Below, piece after piece: positions 1 to 10,200 of a stretch of DNA of 34,658 nucleotides; position 1 is the first letter of the stretch, and each line of letters begins with the position of its first letter. The notes under the pieces are model-generated. The model saw only the letters and a list, made by a program, of their open reading frames with translations. It made no database searches and had not been told where the DNA came from. The stretch spans positions 1-34,658 of the forward strand of contig NZ_JACSRD010000084.1 in NCBI RefSeq assembly GCF_014879935.1, read 5' to 3'. Source of the stretch: Prosthecobacter sp. Its GTDB lineage: Bacteria > Verrucomicrobiota > Verrucomicrobiia > Verrucomicrobiales > Verrucomicrobiaceae. The position numbers were made by a program, and so were the translations under genes.

Positions 1-70
1 ATCCGTTATCCAACCCGTGAGTACAACTTCTTTCTCTCGCCTTTTGAGGTTTTAAAACACTGCCTAGCCA

Positions 71-116
71 CAGGCTCGTCTCGCGGAGCGAGGCGGCTAC
101 TTTGCTTCGCGAAAGC
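71..116. repeat. Palindromic element overlapping the 3' end of the PfkB kinase gene
   Basis: Two adjacent small palindromes are visible. One has a GTCTCGC arm at 78-84, a GGA loop and a GCGAGGC arm at 88-94. The other is a TTCGCGAA core at 106-113. The kinase stop codon (TAG, read on the minus strand at 97-99) lies between them, so the last codons and the stop of the kinase are inside the element. It resembles dispersed REP-like elements, but no second copy occurs in this window. It could equally be a weak transcription terminator; no U-tract follows. Confidence 0.4.
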
Positions 117-1110
117 CCAGATCGCTCACCAGCCTCAGGCAATCCGCGACCGGCTTCAGCCCTTGCGACGGCGTGGGATGCGTCAGGCACATCGCGGCGG
201 TGCAGACGGCCAGACGCAGACGTTCGGCCACTGGCCACCCTTCGTGCGTGCCGTGCAGATAACCGGCAGCAAAGGCATCTCCCGCACCTGTGGCTCCAGC
301 GATGAAGCCAGCAGGCAGTTTGAGAGAGGGCTGATGATGCACGGTGCCGTTTTTTTCAGCGACCACGGCTCCGGCCTCGAAATGAATGATGACCTCGCGG
401 CGCACGCCTTGCGCGAGAAGCAGCAGGGCGGCGGTCTTGATCTTTTCGAGATCGGGTGGCGCTGATTTCAGATCAACGCCGGTCGCATGGCCCGCCTCGA
501 TCTCATTCACGATCAAATAGTCCGTGAAGGGCAGCGAGGCTTCGGTGACCTGCCGGAACTGTGGGTTCGTGGAGCTTACGAGATCCACGCTCGTCAGCAG
601 ACCGGCGGCTTGGGCGGCCTCCAGCACACGGCCGGCCATCGTGCGCCCGTCGGGCGGCAGGCGGTCCATCTCCGTCAGCAGCATCAGATAGCCCAGGTGG
701 AAGATTTTGGCCTGCGTGCGGCAGAAATCGAAGTGCGCCTCTCCCAGGATGGCATTGGCGCCCAGTTGATGAAAAAACGTGCGCCTGCCCGTGCCGCGGA
801 CCGTCATCGCATCCGTGTAGCTCGTCGGCGCGGCGTCGGTTTGATGCAGTTGCGTTGTGTCGATGCCTGTGGCGGCGCAGTCGCGCAGAATCCAGTCGCC
901 ATTCGCATCCGTGCCAACGAGTCCGGCCGCTTCCAACGGATAGCCAACCTGCATCGCCGCCAGATCTTTGAGCACGTTGTAAGGTCCGCCGCCGTTGGAT
1001 GATGTCTCGTCGTGAATGAACGCCAGCATGTCCTGCTCCGGCCACGCGTCGATGATCTTGACGTGATCGATGATGAAATTGCCGCCGGCGAGGATTCCTG
1101 TGCGAGTCAT
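97..1110 (-). CDS. PfkB/ribokinase-family carbohydrate kinase
   Basis: ATP-dependent kinase of the PfkB (ribokinase) superfamily, probably cytoplasmic, phosphorylating a sugar or nucleoside that cannot be named from sequence. The N-terminus has the ILAGGNFIIDHVK strand typical of the family. A GGGPYN motif near residue 40 corresponds to the substrate-binding GG...N signature. Near the C-terminus GATGAGDAFAAGY is the PfkB signature 2 (anion hole plus catalytic Asp). The ATG at 1110 gives 337 residues and starts a few residues before the first strand, as is usual in the family. An in-frame ATG at 1131 (344 residues) is equally possible, and no clear ribosome-binding site decides between them. 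The gene stands alone: nothing credible lies directly upstream, and the stop codon is embedded in a palindromic element. Family assignment is firm; substrate is unknown. Confidence 0.88.
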   Translation of the reverse strand: MTRTGILAGGNFIIDHVKIIDAWPEQDMLAFIHDETSSNGGGPYNVLKDLAAMQVGYPLEAAGLVGTDANGDWILRDCAATGIDTTQLHQTDAAPTSYTDAMTVRGTGRRTFFHQLGANAILGEAHFDFCRTQAKIFHLGYLMLLTEMDRLPPDGRTMAGRVLEAAQAAGLLTSVDLVSSTNPQFRQVTEASLPFTDYLIVNEIEAGHATGVDLKSAPPDLEKIKTAALLLLAQGVRREVIIHFEAGAVVAEKNGTVHHQPSLKLPAGFIAGATGAGDAFAAGYLHGTHEGWPVAERLRLAVCTAAMCLTHPTPSQGLKPVADCLRLVSDLGFREAK

Positions 1111-1131
1111 GGATTTGGTTGAGGGCTTCAT

Positions 1132-1882
1132 ACGGTCAAAGTGGCCGCGGAATTCGTCGATCAGTGTTCCATCGGTCTTTTTCGACGGCTCTGCCAATCA
1201 ATACAATCGGGGAACTCAGGCGACGTGACGCACCGTTGGTGTGCCAGGACTCTGCTACAGCACACGGGTAAGCCGTGTCATCGGAGCACCAGTCCAGTAC
1301 TACGGAACGTAATGGCCGGGTCTGATCCAGCGACATCAGCGCGCGGAGGAAAACCTCGGCCGAGGCGGAAGGGCAGCCCGCCACACGTTGGTGCGACAGC
1401 TGTCGCACGATCTCCGCCGTCGTTTCGTAACGCCACCGGTCGGTAAATGCTACGACCTCGGGAGGAGCCAGCCTACCTCCAGCGGGGCCCCCAAGCTGAG
1501 ATCTGGCTCTGCCTCTGGGTAACTTTAAGGTGGAGGCCGAGCCGTCATCGCCGTCATCGGACCGCACCTAAAGCCTTGAATCCCTATCCACAGTGTCAGG
1601 CTCGTCGCCTTCATGATGCCAGGCGGATGCGCCAGGAGGGCGCTGGTGATCAGGAACCGCACGGCGGAGGGATCGACCCATCCCCCCAGCGAACTGGAAC
1701 GCAAACTCACCGTCCAGGCTCTTCACGGCAGGGTGGATTCGCCAGATTGGCCAGCGGCTGAGCGATGCGAAACTTCACCGGCGAACTGGTGGAATCGCCA
1801 CAGCCAACCGCCGATGTCGAGATCAAGCGCCGCTCAACGACCTCAAAGCGGCCTAATGGCTCTGGATCCAGATCGCAGGTCT
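1132..1882. other. 0.75 kb without a credible gene
   Basis: Open frames exist on both strands (for example minus 1567 to 1136 and plus 1613 to 2182), but they overlap each other, lack family resemblance, and have codon use unlike the confirmed genes. The longest minus frame runs into the start of the kinase gene. No tRNA or recognisable structured RNA was found. A perfect 12-bp palindrome, TCTGGATCCAGA, lies at 1861-1872 just downstream of the secretin stop codon. The stretch could be a decayed gene or insertion remnant; nothing recognisable is left to prove it. Confidence 0.4.
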
Positions 1883-4498
1883 CTACCTAGCCACAGAAGC
1901 CGTGTCCCGATTGATCTTCTGTCCCGATGGATCAACCACGTTCACCGTCACGAAGATCACGACATTTTTGGTCTCGGTCTGCATCACTTCTCCTTTGAAG
2001 AACCTCCCGACAAACGGCAGATTCCCGAGCAACGGCACCTGATCATTGACCGCAGTATGCTTTTGGATTTTCACACCGCCAAGAACCACCGTGGCACCAT
2101 CCCAGATCTTCACAGCCGTCTGCACTTTATGTGTTTTGAAGATTGGCTGGAGGATCAAGTTTGGTGTTATAAGCTGCTCTGACTGGGCAAGCGGCACGTA
2201 AACCTGAGTATCTGCACCGTTGTCGTCAGTGGGATCGAGGTTCAAAAGGGCGGTCAAAAAAGACAAACTCGCCGGGGAATTGATTGGAGAACCATAATTG
2301 ACGAAGCCTTCGAATTCCGTCAGCTCAGGGGTCAAGGTGAGTTCAATCGTTCTGCCATCATCCGAGATGATCGGCTCGACCTCCACGGTCACCCCGGTCT
2401 TTCTCATTTCAAACGCCGTTGGAGTCGTGGGAGTGGCGATCATTTGCGATCCTCGGGCACTCCCCTGCGGGAGCTGAGGCGGCTCGAATTCCGTGGGATA
2501 AATGAACTCGCGGGTAACTTCCACCTGCGCTTTCAATCCATTCTTTGTCGTCACGCTGGGTGATGCATTCACATCAATCCCTTTTTTCTGCGAGAGCCCT
2601 CGCATGACTGACTGAAACTGGGGATCTGAAAACACACCTGCCACGGACAGCACCCCAGGGGCCACTGCTCCACCGCCAGTTGCCGATCCAGTCTGCAGCA
2701 AACTGTCAATTGTGTTTTGCTCCACAGCCAAGCTCCCTGACCTGATCCCCGAGGTGATGGGACCACCACCGTAAGGAACAGGCCTCGGCACGCCAGCTGG
2801 GATCGGCCCGGCCAGCGCACCGTTGACAGGTATTGCTGGGAAAACATCAAATGCGATCTGAGCCGGGGGAGGCACCGGATTGGGCACCTGTAGTGTCTGT
2901 GCAGGAATCGTCAGATTCGTAGTAAACGGAAAGTTCGCGGCATTGAAAGGTGTGCCGCTCCCTGAACTGCCTCCTCCGAGGAAAACGTTGTTTCCATTCA
3001 TGCCCACAGCGCCCATCAGCCAGTCGAAGCCGAGTTCTTCGACATTTTTCTGGTTCACCTCCAGCATGCGGATCTGGACGACAGCCAGCTTGGGTGCAGA
3101 CTTGGCCGCCGCTTCGACGAGTGTCTCCACCACCTCCATGTTAGGAACGGAGTTCCGAACCGTCAGCATGCTGGTGGCTGAATTGAAATAGGCGCTGGCT
3201 CCTTCGGGAAACGTCACGCCACGCGCCTCCAGGAACTCCTTGGCTCCCATCCTGCGGATCACCAACCCGCCGCCAGCAGGGGCCTGCTGGGCAAAGGGAT
3301 CGGTGGGCGGAGCCGCCGCATCTCCCGCTGGTGCGCTCTGGATGAAGTCAGGTGGAACCCGGAAGGTGCGGGAGATCAAGGCGCCATTGCGGTCGCTGAT
3401 GGAAACGAAGGTCACCGCATGGTCATCCACCTTGTAAGTCACGCCGCACATTTCACTCACGTAGCGCAGCACCTCCTCAATGGGCACGCTGGAGAGGTTC
3501 AGGCTGATCGGCTTGCCACGGGCATCGTCAGGGACATTCAACACAAAGCTGACGCCCTTCCCTTCCGGGTCGAGATCGCGGCTTCGCACACGGAGCAGTT
3601 CCGCCACCTCATCCAGCGTGGCTCCGGCGAAATCCACGGTGGGAAAAATGAGTGTCCGCAGCTTCTGGGTGATGGCTTCACGCCCGCTCCGGCCATAGGC
3701 ATTGGCCTGCATGCTCGCCCCAAACATCGCGCTCACGTCTTGCACGGTTGGCGGAAGTTGGTCCTCCCACGTCTGATCCACCGCAGACAGCATCTTCGAG
3801 CGCTGGTGATCGTAGGCGGCTTTGTAGTAGCGCTGCTTCTGCTGCTCGGCCTTTTCCATGCCGCGCCGTGCAGCGCTGCTGTATGGATCGATGCGAAGCA
3901 CGTCCTGGTAAGTCGCGATCGCCTTGTCGGGATCCCCGATCTCGATGAACGAATTCGCCTTCAGCAGCAAGGTCTGCACGGCCTCCACGTTCGCGACATG
4001 TTTGGCGGTCAGAGCCGGCGGAAACCGGTCTGGTTCGGCCAGCCGCTTCTGAAGCGCCAGCACTCGTGCGTCCTTTGGTGCGACCTCGGGTGAAAGCAGC
4101 TTCTCGATGAGCTTGTTCGCTGCGTCCAGATCCCCCTTTGCCGCCAAAGCCTGGGCGTGCAGGCAGCCGGCGACGACATAGCCGTTCCGCGCGGCCATCC
4201 GGTGCTCCTGGGCCAGCGGGATGTTCGGGAGCGAATCGTAAGTGGCTGTGAACAGCGTCAAGGCTTCCTCCGCCTTCTTCTCCTCGATCAACTGGTATCC
4301 GCGCTCGATTTCCTCCCGCGCGTTGTTCACCTGAATGGCACGACGCCGGGCTTCAGCCTGGGCCATGGCACTCACGGTCTGGGACCACACCGTCGTTCCA
4401 GCACCAAATGTCACGACCAGGGAAGCAATCACCCCACGCCCGATCAGGGTCCGCAGGTGCTTGGGTTGGGGGGAGTTCGAAAAAGACTTCGGGAGCAT
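1883..4498 (-). CDS. Secretin-family outer-membrane protein (Amuc_1098/PilQ-like) with N-terminal TPR region
   Basis: Predicted outer-membrane secretin ring of a type IV pilus or type II secretion-like machine. From the ATG at 4498 it has 871 residues; an adjacent in-frame TTG at 4501 is a less likely start. An N-terminal hydrophobic segment (about 20-38) precedes a helical TPR-like region (about 60-230, with a repeat around AIATYQDVLRIDP). An STN/N0-like domain follows (about 285-370), then an N1-like segment (YFNSATSMLTVRN). The C-terminal secretin domain carries the signatures VVLGGVKIQ and VPLLGNLPFVGRFFKG. Large TPR-plus-secretin proteins of this type are known from Akkermansia (Amuc_1098 family). 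The Gly/Pro-rich part around residues 520-600 is unusually long. No pilin, ATPase or PilM/N/O-type partner lies beside it, so the machine it serves cannot be read from this window. Confidence 0.87.
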   Translation of the reverse strand: MLPKSFSNSPQPKHLRTLIGRGVIASLVVTFGAGTTVWSQTVSAMAQAEARRRAIQVNNAREEIERGYQLIEEKKAEEALTLFTATYDSLPNIPLAQEHRMAARNGYVVAGCLHAQALAAKGDLDAANKLIEKLLSPEVAPKDARVLALQKRLAEPDRFPPALTAKHVANVEAVQTLLLKANSFIEIGDPDKAIATYQDVLRIDPYSSAARRGMEKAEQQKQRYYKAAYDHQRSKMLSAVDQTWEDQLPPTVQDVSAMFGASMQANAYGRSGREAITQKLRTLIFPTVDFAGATLDEVAELLRVRSRDLDPEGKGVSFVLNVPDDARGKPISLNLSSVPIEEVLRYVSEMCGVTYKVDDHAVTFVSISDRNGALISRTFRVPPDFIQSAPAGDAAAPPTDPFAQQAPAGGGLVIRRMGAKEFLEARGVTFPEGASAYFNSATSMLTVRNSVPNMEVVETLVEAAAKSAPKLAVVQIRMLEVNQKNVEELGFDWLMGAVGMNGNNVFLGGGSSGSGTPFNAANFPFTTNLTIPAQTLQVPNPVPPPAQIAFDVFPAIPVNGALAGPIPAGVPRPVPYGGGPITSGIRSGSLAVEQNTIDSLLQTGSATGGGAVAPGVLSVAGVFSDPQFQSVMRGLSQKKGIDVNASPSVTTKNGLKAQVEVTREFIYPTEFEPPQLPQGSARGSQMIATPTTPTAFEMRKTGVTVEVEPIISDDGRTIELTLTPELTEFEGFVNYGSPINSPASLSFLTALLNLDPTDDNGADTQVYVPLAQSEQLITPNLILQPIFKTHKVQTAVKIWDGATVVLGGVKIQKHTAVNDQVPLLGNLPFVGRFFKGEVMQTETKNVVIFVTVNVVDPSGQKINRDTASVAR

Positions 4499-4629
4499 CA
4501 AAATTTCGGTAAATCGGGGTTATAACAGGACTCAGCCGCACGCCCAAGCATTTTCTGCCACGAATCTCGCCCCCGCAGTTGCCCAATCGTCGTCCCTTGC
4601 TCTCTTGGCCGTTCCTACCACCCCAAGTC

Positions 4630-5613
4630 ATGTCCAAAGCCCCCATCAGAGTCGCAGTCACCGGCGCCGCCGGTCAAATCGGTTACGCCCTCCTTTTCCG
4701 CATCGCTTCCGGAGCCATGTTCGGCCCGGATCAGCCCGTGATCCTCCAGCTCATCGAGGCTCCCTTTGAGAAGCCGATGCAGGCCCTCGCCGGTGTCGCG
4801 ATGGAGCTCGATGACTGCGCTTTCCCGCTGCTCAAAGGCATCGTGCAGACCAGCGATCCCGCCGTGGGCTTCAAAGACGCCAACTGGTGCCTCCTCGTCG
4901 GTGCCAAGCCGCGTGGCCCGGGCATGGAGCGTGCTGATTTGCTCAAGGACAACGGCAAAATCTTCATCGGCCAGGGCCAGATCATCGACGCCGTCGCCGC
5001 AGATGACGCGCGCGTCGCGGTCGTCGGTAATCCCGCGAACACCAACTGCATGATCGCCGCGTCCCAGGCCAAGCGCCTCACGCCGGACCGTTTCACCGCC
5101 ATGGTGCGCCTCGATCAAAACCGCGCTCAGACCCAGCTCGCGCAGAAGGCCGGCGTCGATCTGACCGAGGTGAAAGACATCTTCATTTACGGCAACCACA
5201 GCCCCACGATGTTCCCGGCCTTTGCGCACGCCACCATCGGCGGCAAACCGGCAGCGGGAGTCATCAACGACAAGGCCTGGCTGGAAGGTCCGTTCTGCGA
5301 AACCGTCGGCAAGCGTGGCGCTGCCATCATCGCCGCTCGTGGTGCCTCCTCCGCCGCCTCCGCCGCCAACGCGCTCGTCGATCACGTCCGCTCGCTCGTC
5401 ACCCCAGGCGCCATCCATTCCGTCGCCGTGAAGAGCAATGGCCTCTACGGCTTCGATCCGGAAGTCTGGGCCGGCATGCCCGTCCGCACGACCACCCCTG
5501 GCAGCTACGAAGTCATCACGGGCTATGAGATGGACGACTTCGCCAAGTCGAAGATCGCCGCCACGAACAAGGAACTCGTCGATGAGCGTTCCTTCGTGGC
5601 TGAAATGCTGTAA
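4630..5613 (+). CDS. mdh: Malate dehydrogenase
   Basis: Oxidises malate to oxaloacetate with NAD(P) in the TCA cycle, in the cytoplasm. The ATG at 4630 gives 327 residues, the normal length for the cytosolic-type bacterial enzymes. The N-terminus has the Rossmann motif [19 protein letters not shown], with the extended GAxGQIGYxLLxRI sequence typical of this subgroup rather than the shorter lactate dehydrogenase-like malate dehydrogenases. Substrate-binding arginines are in [13 protein letters not shown] and RLDQNRAQ, and the catalytic histidine is His190 in GNHSPTMFP. Earlier in-frame starts (for example TTG at 4579) would add a sequence unlike the family. The gene is divergent from the secretin across about 130 bp and is followed by a strong intrinsic terminator, so it is probably transcribed alone. 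Confidence 0.96.
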   Translation: MSKAPIRVAVTGAAGQIGYALLFRIASGAMFGPDQPVILQLIEAPFEKPMQALAGVAMELDDCAFPLLKGIVQTSDPAVGFKDANWCLLVGAKPRGPGMERADLLKDNGKIFIGQGQIIDAVAADDARVAVVGNPANTNCMIAASQAKRLTPDRFTAMVRLDQNRAQTQLAQKAGVDLTEVKDIFIYGNHSPTMFPAFAHATIGGKPAAGVINDKAWLEGPFCETVGKRGAAIIAARGASSAASAANALVDHVRSLVTPGAIHSVAVKSNGLYGFDPEVWAGMPVRTTTPGSYEVITGYEMDDFAKSKIAATNKELVDERSFVAEML

Positions 5614-5632
5614 TTCGCCTCGTTCGATCTCC

Positions 5633-5666
5633 GCCCCATGCGCCCTCGTGGCTCATGGGGCTTTTT
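5633..5666 (+). terminator. Rho-independent terminator after mdh
   Basis: An 8-bp perfect stem, GCCCCATG at 5633-5640 with CATGGGGC at 5654-5661, is followed directly by TTTTT (5662-5666). The 13-base loop can form a further short GCC/GGC pairing. It lies 20 bp after the mdh stop codon and before the DUF1501 gene, so it separates the two genes transcriptionally. Confidence 0.85.
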
Positions 5667-5704
5667 CTTGGCGAAATCCGTCCGCGCCGCAGCGTTAACG
5701 CCCC

Positions 5705-7117
5705 ATGTTCTCCACCCGACGCGACTTCCTTCAGACCACCGGCTGCGGCTTCGGCTACTTGGCGTGGCAGGCCATGGCGCAAAGCCAGGCCGCCCTGGCA
5801 GACCCGCTGGCCGTCAAACGAGCGCACCACCAGCCGAAGGCCAAGCGCGTCATTTTCCTCTTCATGCAAGGCGGCGTGAGCCACGTCGATTCCTACGACT
5901 ACAAGCCGCGTCTGCTCAAAGACGACGGCAAGATCATCGAGGTCGCCGATTCGCGGGCGATCGCGAAGACGGGCAAAGGCGCTCTCCAGCGCGTGATGAA
6001 ACCGCTATGGGACTTCAAGCAGCATGGCGAAACCGGTCACTGGGGCTCGAATCTCTTTCCGCACATCAATCAGCACATCGACGACCTCTGCTTCCTGCAT
6101 GGCATGCACACCGAAGGCGTCGCTCATGGTCCTGCCACGCTGTTCCTGCACACCGGCACCACCAGTTTCATCCGGCCCAGCATGGGATCGTGGGTCATGT
6201 ATGGACTCGGCGCGGAAAATGAGAACCTACCGGGCTTCGTCACCATCAGTCCGTCCCTTGGCAATGGCGGCCCGCGCAACTACGGCAACGCTTTCCTGCC
6301 GGCCATTTTCCAAGGCACCCCCGTCGGTCGCAGCGGCCAGCCTGCCAGCGAGGCCTCCATCAAGAACATCACGAACTCCATCTGGACGACCGAGCAGCAG
6401 CGCAAACAATTCAGCCTCCTCAGCTCGTTGAATGCCGAGCAGGCCGCCAAGGCGATGCCTGGCGACACTGAGATCGACGCCGTCATCCGCAGCTACGAAC
6501 TCGCCGCCCGCATGCAGACCAATGCGCCCGGCGTCATGGATCTGAGCGGCGAATCCGAGGCCACGCTGAAGCTCTACGGCATCAATGAGAAGCCGACCGA
6601 CAACTACGGTCGCCAATGCCTCATGGCCCGTCGTCTTGCTGAACAGGGAGTGCGTTACATCCAGGTCAATTACGGCGACAATTCCAACAACCCCGCCTGG
6701 GACCAGCACTCTAATCTGCCCAAGCATGGCGACCACGCTGCCGCAGTTGATAAACCTATCGCAGGCCTGCTCTACGACCTCAAACAACGCGGCCTGCTCG
6801 AAGACACCATCGTCTGGTGGGGCGGCGAATTCGGCCGCACGCCTTATGCTGAGAAAAACGGCACCGGCCGCGATCACAACCCGCTCGGTTTCACCGTCTG
6901 GATGGCGGGTGGTGGCTTCAAGGCAGGTCTCTCCCATGGCGTCACCGACGACATCGGCCACATGGCCGTCGAGGACAAAGTCCACATGCACGACCTGCAT
7001 GCCACCATCCTTCACCAACTCGGTCTCGATCACGAAAAACTCACCTTCCGCCATGCTGGCCGCGATTTTCGCCTCACCGACATTCACGGCCACGTCGTGA
7101 AGGAAGTGATTTCGTAG
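5705..7117 (+). CDS. DUF1501 family protein with Tat signal
   Basis: Exported protein of the DUF1501 family, an alkaline-phosphatase/sulfatase-like fold that is very common in Planctomycetes and Verrucomicrobia; its substrate is not known. The N-terminus STRRDFLQTTGCGFG is a twin-arginine signal, so export is expected in the folded state, possibly with bound metal. Family landmarks are FLFMQGGVSHVDSYDYKP after the signal, WWGGEFGRTPY and GRDHNPLGFTVWMAGGG in the C-terminal half, and HMHDLHATILHQLGLDH near the end. Length (470 residues) is normal. In these phyla the gene usually sits beside a DUF1549/DUF1553 c-type cytochrome partner. Here there is none: the next gene is the convergent PVC-type dehydrogenase, which itself ends in a cytochrome c domain. 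Confidence 0.9.
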   Translation: MFSTRRDFLQTTGCGFGYLAWQAMAQSQAALADPLAVKRAHHQPKAKRVIFLFMQGGVSHVDSYDYKPRLLKDDGKIIEVADSRAIAKTGKGALQRVMKPLWDFKQHGETGHWGSNLFPHINQHIDDLCFLHGMHTEGVAHGPATLFLHTGTTSFIRPSMGSWVMYGLGAENENLPGFVTISPSLGNGGPRNYGNAFLPAIFQGTPVGRSGQPASEASIKNITNSIWTTEQQRKQFSLLSSLNAEQAAKAMPGDTEIDAVIRSYELAARMQTNAPGVMDLSGESEATLKLYGINEKPTDNYGRQCLMARRLAEQGVRYIQVNYGDNSNNPAWDQHSNLPKHGDHAAAVDKPIAGLLYDLKQRGLLEDTIVWWGGEFGRTPYAEKNGTGRDHNPLGFTVWMAGGGFKAGLSHGVTDDIGHMAVEDKVHMHDLHATILHQLGLDHEKLTFRHAGRDFRLTDIHGHVVKEVIS

Positions 7118-7149
7118 GGTGCCAGACCGCCACGCCCGGTGCGGTTGAG

Positions 7150-7202
7150 GTTCCAAGTTTCATGTTTCAAGATCCTGAAACGTGAAACCTGGAACTTGGA
7201 AC
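7150..7202. repeat. Long imperfect inverted repeat between convergent genes
   Basis: The left arm at 7150-7169 (begins GTTCCAAG, ends GTTTCA) pairs with the right arm at 7176-7202 (begins TGAAACGTGAAAC, ends CTTGGAAC), leaving a 6-base loop and one bulge of about 7 bases in the right arm. It sits between the convergent DUF1501 and dehydrogenase genes and ends 7 bp from the dehydrogenase stop codon. It may act as a bidirectional terminator, although no U-tract follows, or be a dispersed palindromic element. Confidence 0.6.
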
Positions 7203-7209
7203 GATGCCC

Positions 7210-10200
7210 TCACTTCTTCGCCAGCGCCTCGAGATAGCCCAGCAGACTCGCGAACTCCTTCACCGTGAAGTTCATCATCAGGCCCGGAGGCATCATGCTC
7301 ATCGGCAGCTTTTGACGCTGCTTGATGTCGGCGGTTCTAAAAATGAACTCCTGGGACGCGATGTTGCGCAGCTTGACCTCATCCGCGCCTTCGAGGGTGA
7401 TGAAGCCCATCTGCTGCGTCCCGTCTTTGAGCGTGATCATCTCACTCGCGAACCCTTGGGCGATCGTTTTGTTCGGATCGAGGATGTTCTGCGCCAGTTC
7501 AGGCCGCTTGTAAGTTTGGGCGATGTTGCCGAGATAGGGCCCTTTCTGTGGTTCGGACTCCTGGGTCGTATGACAGGCGACGCAGGTGGCCCGGGTGAAG
7601 ACTTGTTCACCCAGCGCCAGATCGCCCGCTTCTTTCAAGACGGCCGCGAGCGCGTCCTCGAGCGTCAGCGTGGCGAGCTTCGGCGTTTTATCCTCGATCT
7701 TCTGGATGCGCATAGCCTTCGCGGCGCGTTCGGCGGCACCTTTGACCTCGGCATCGGCATCATCGAGCGAGGCGAGCACCTTGGCGGCGCTGGGCATGTG
7801 CTTGGAGGCGCTGATGGCGTCGATGATGAGCTTGCGGTGCTTCGGATCGGCCCAGCCCTTGTCGAGCGCCTTCTGCGTGAGCTGGATGGACTCCGGACTG
7901 CCCGTTTTGCGGTTCGCGAGGTTCAGCAACGCGGCATTCGCATACATCGACACCGGCCACTCGCCCTTCTCGGCGATCTGCTCGACGAGCTGATGGTGAT
8001 TTTCGAGCTTCGGCGCGTTCAAGAAGGCGTTGAAGGCCGCTTCGTAGTCTTTGCCGGAGTCCGGGAGCTTCTTGAGCGGCTCCAGCGCAGCCAAAGTAGC
8101 TTGAACGGCTTCAGCGCTGTCTGTTTTTGAGAGCGCGATGATGGCGGTGGAGAGAGTATCGGGGCCATTCTTGGCCCCTGCATCGGAGGGGGCAGGAATG
8201 CCCCCATTACGAACCAAACCAACCAGCAGCGGCACCGCCTCCGCCGGAACCTCCTCCGCACCGGCCATCTGCGCCGCCAGCTCCGGCAGCACCTTCGGGT
8301 CCTTCTTCGCGAGTTCGAGGATGCGCTGCTGCGCTTCGTTGAACTGGATGCGGTTGCGGTTCAGTTCCTTCACCAGGAAGGCCGCTTCCTCCGGCGTGGC
8401 CTTCGCCAGCGCGTCCTTCAGCGCCACGGCGATCTTCGGCGTCTCGCTCCAGGCCTCCGGCTGGTAATACGGCCCTCGCGTGTCCGGCCGCGTGCCCCAC
8501 GAATCGCCCTTCCACTCGCCTTCCTTGAAATGCAGACGGCACAGCGCCGCGAGGATGCCTTGGCGCAACGCGGGATCGGTGGCCTTGCCGAGACGCTCGA
8601 TGAGGCCGGTGACGACTTCGGGGGTGTGGATGACTCGGAGGCATCTCAAACTAAGGTCTTGTAGGTATGGATGCTTGGTTTCATCCAGTTTCCTGAACCA
8701 TTCTATAGCAGCCTCAGCCCCAATCCGCCGAGATGCCTCTACCACGATGGGCCTGAGAACCTCGGACTCATTCATGACATCAGGCGAAGAATAATCGACT
8801 ATTCTTCGAGCTTTGTTTGTGGCTACAAATTGCTCGATCCAAGCCAGATGCATGATGGAAGAGTCGTCGGGGCTAACTCCGATAAATCTTGGCATGGTGT
8901 TGATGTGAAATGGCTTGCTTGGTGAGCCGTTTTTAGGCTTGTCCACTTGAACGTGTCTCATGTGTCGGCTGATGTTCCACTGTAGCTTTTGGCCTTCATA
9001 ACTGAAGTTTTGCGCAGATTCGAGCACCCCACTTGCTTGAGGGTGATTCACAAAGACGCCCACTGCGGCGACCAGAGTCTCAAGATTCAGATTGTTTTGA
9101 GTATCGTTGGTTTCGCTGAGCAAGGCAGCGTGAACATTTCCCCAATTCCGCCTCACCAGCTCCCTTTGCGCCTCCATCCTCCGGCGGTTGCTCGCGGACT
9201 CCAGCACCTTCACGAGTTCCTCATCCTTCGCCTTCGCGAAATTCGGCAGCGGCTCCGCTTTGAAGCCCTTCGGCTTCACCTGAACGATGTAACCGACATC
9301 CGGTCCGGCCCAATCAAACGTCGCGCCTTTCCAACTGGAGCAATAGACGCGGCTCATGCCATCGACATCGGCGTCGGTGGGGCGGGTCATTTTGATGAAG
9401 GGCTCAGGCTTGCGGGTTTCTTCGAAGGTGGCGCCTTTGGGCTTCACCTGATGATGCCAGAGAGCGCCGCTGCCCCAGTCGCAGGTGAAAGGGGCGTTGT
9501 TCCAGGTGCCGAAGCCGGGTTCGTCGATGTAAACCGCGCCGCAGCCGCTGCCGCCGCCGTAGTCGGCGAGGGGCTGGATGCACTCCTCGTTGAAGTTTTT
9601 GTAGAGACGCGGGTAGCCGTGGTCGTCGAGGCCGGTGAAGTGGTGGAAGCGCACGTTCCAGCCGCCGCCGTCGTTCGTGTTGTCGCGGGCGAAGATGTCC
9701 ATCAGCGGGCTGATGGCGACTTCGAGGATGTTGCGTGTGCCGGTGGAGTAGATTTCGAGGCCGGTGCCATCTGGACGCACGCGGATGACGCCGCCGCCGC
9801 GATGCTGGAGCGTCTTGCCATCGGTGCCGGTGGCCTTCATGAAGCCGAAGTCGCCGCCCGCGATGTAAAGCCAGCCGTCGATGCCGAGGCTGAGGCCGTT
9901 CGTGGTGTGATCGGCCGGGCGGTCCTTGTAACCGAAGGCGATGTCCTTCACGAGGATGTTCTGCTTCTCCGCGACGCCATCGTGATCGGCATCAATGAAC
10001 TCGCTGAGGTGCGGCGGATGCACGAGGTAAAGCCGGTCGTGATCCCACACAAGCCCGCGCGGCGCATCGACCTCGCAAAAGACCTTCGTCTCATCCGCGC
10101 GGCCATCGCCATCGAGATCGCGCAGGCGGATGACTCGACCACGCTTCGGATTGCGGCCCAGCGAGCCATTCCCGTCCGAGGAAACGTAAAGCGTGCCATC

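Noticed and set aside
487-1002. Long plus-strand frame across the kinase gene
   Set aside because: It is antisense to a gene with clear PfkB motifs and has no family features itself; high GC leaves such shadow frames open.
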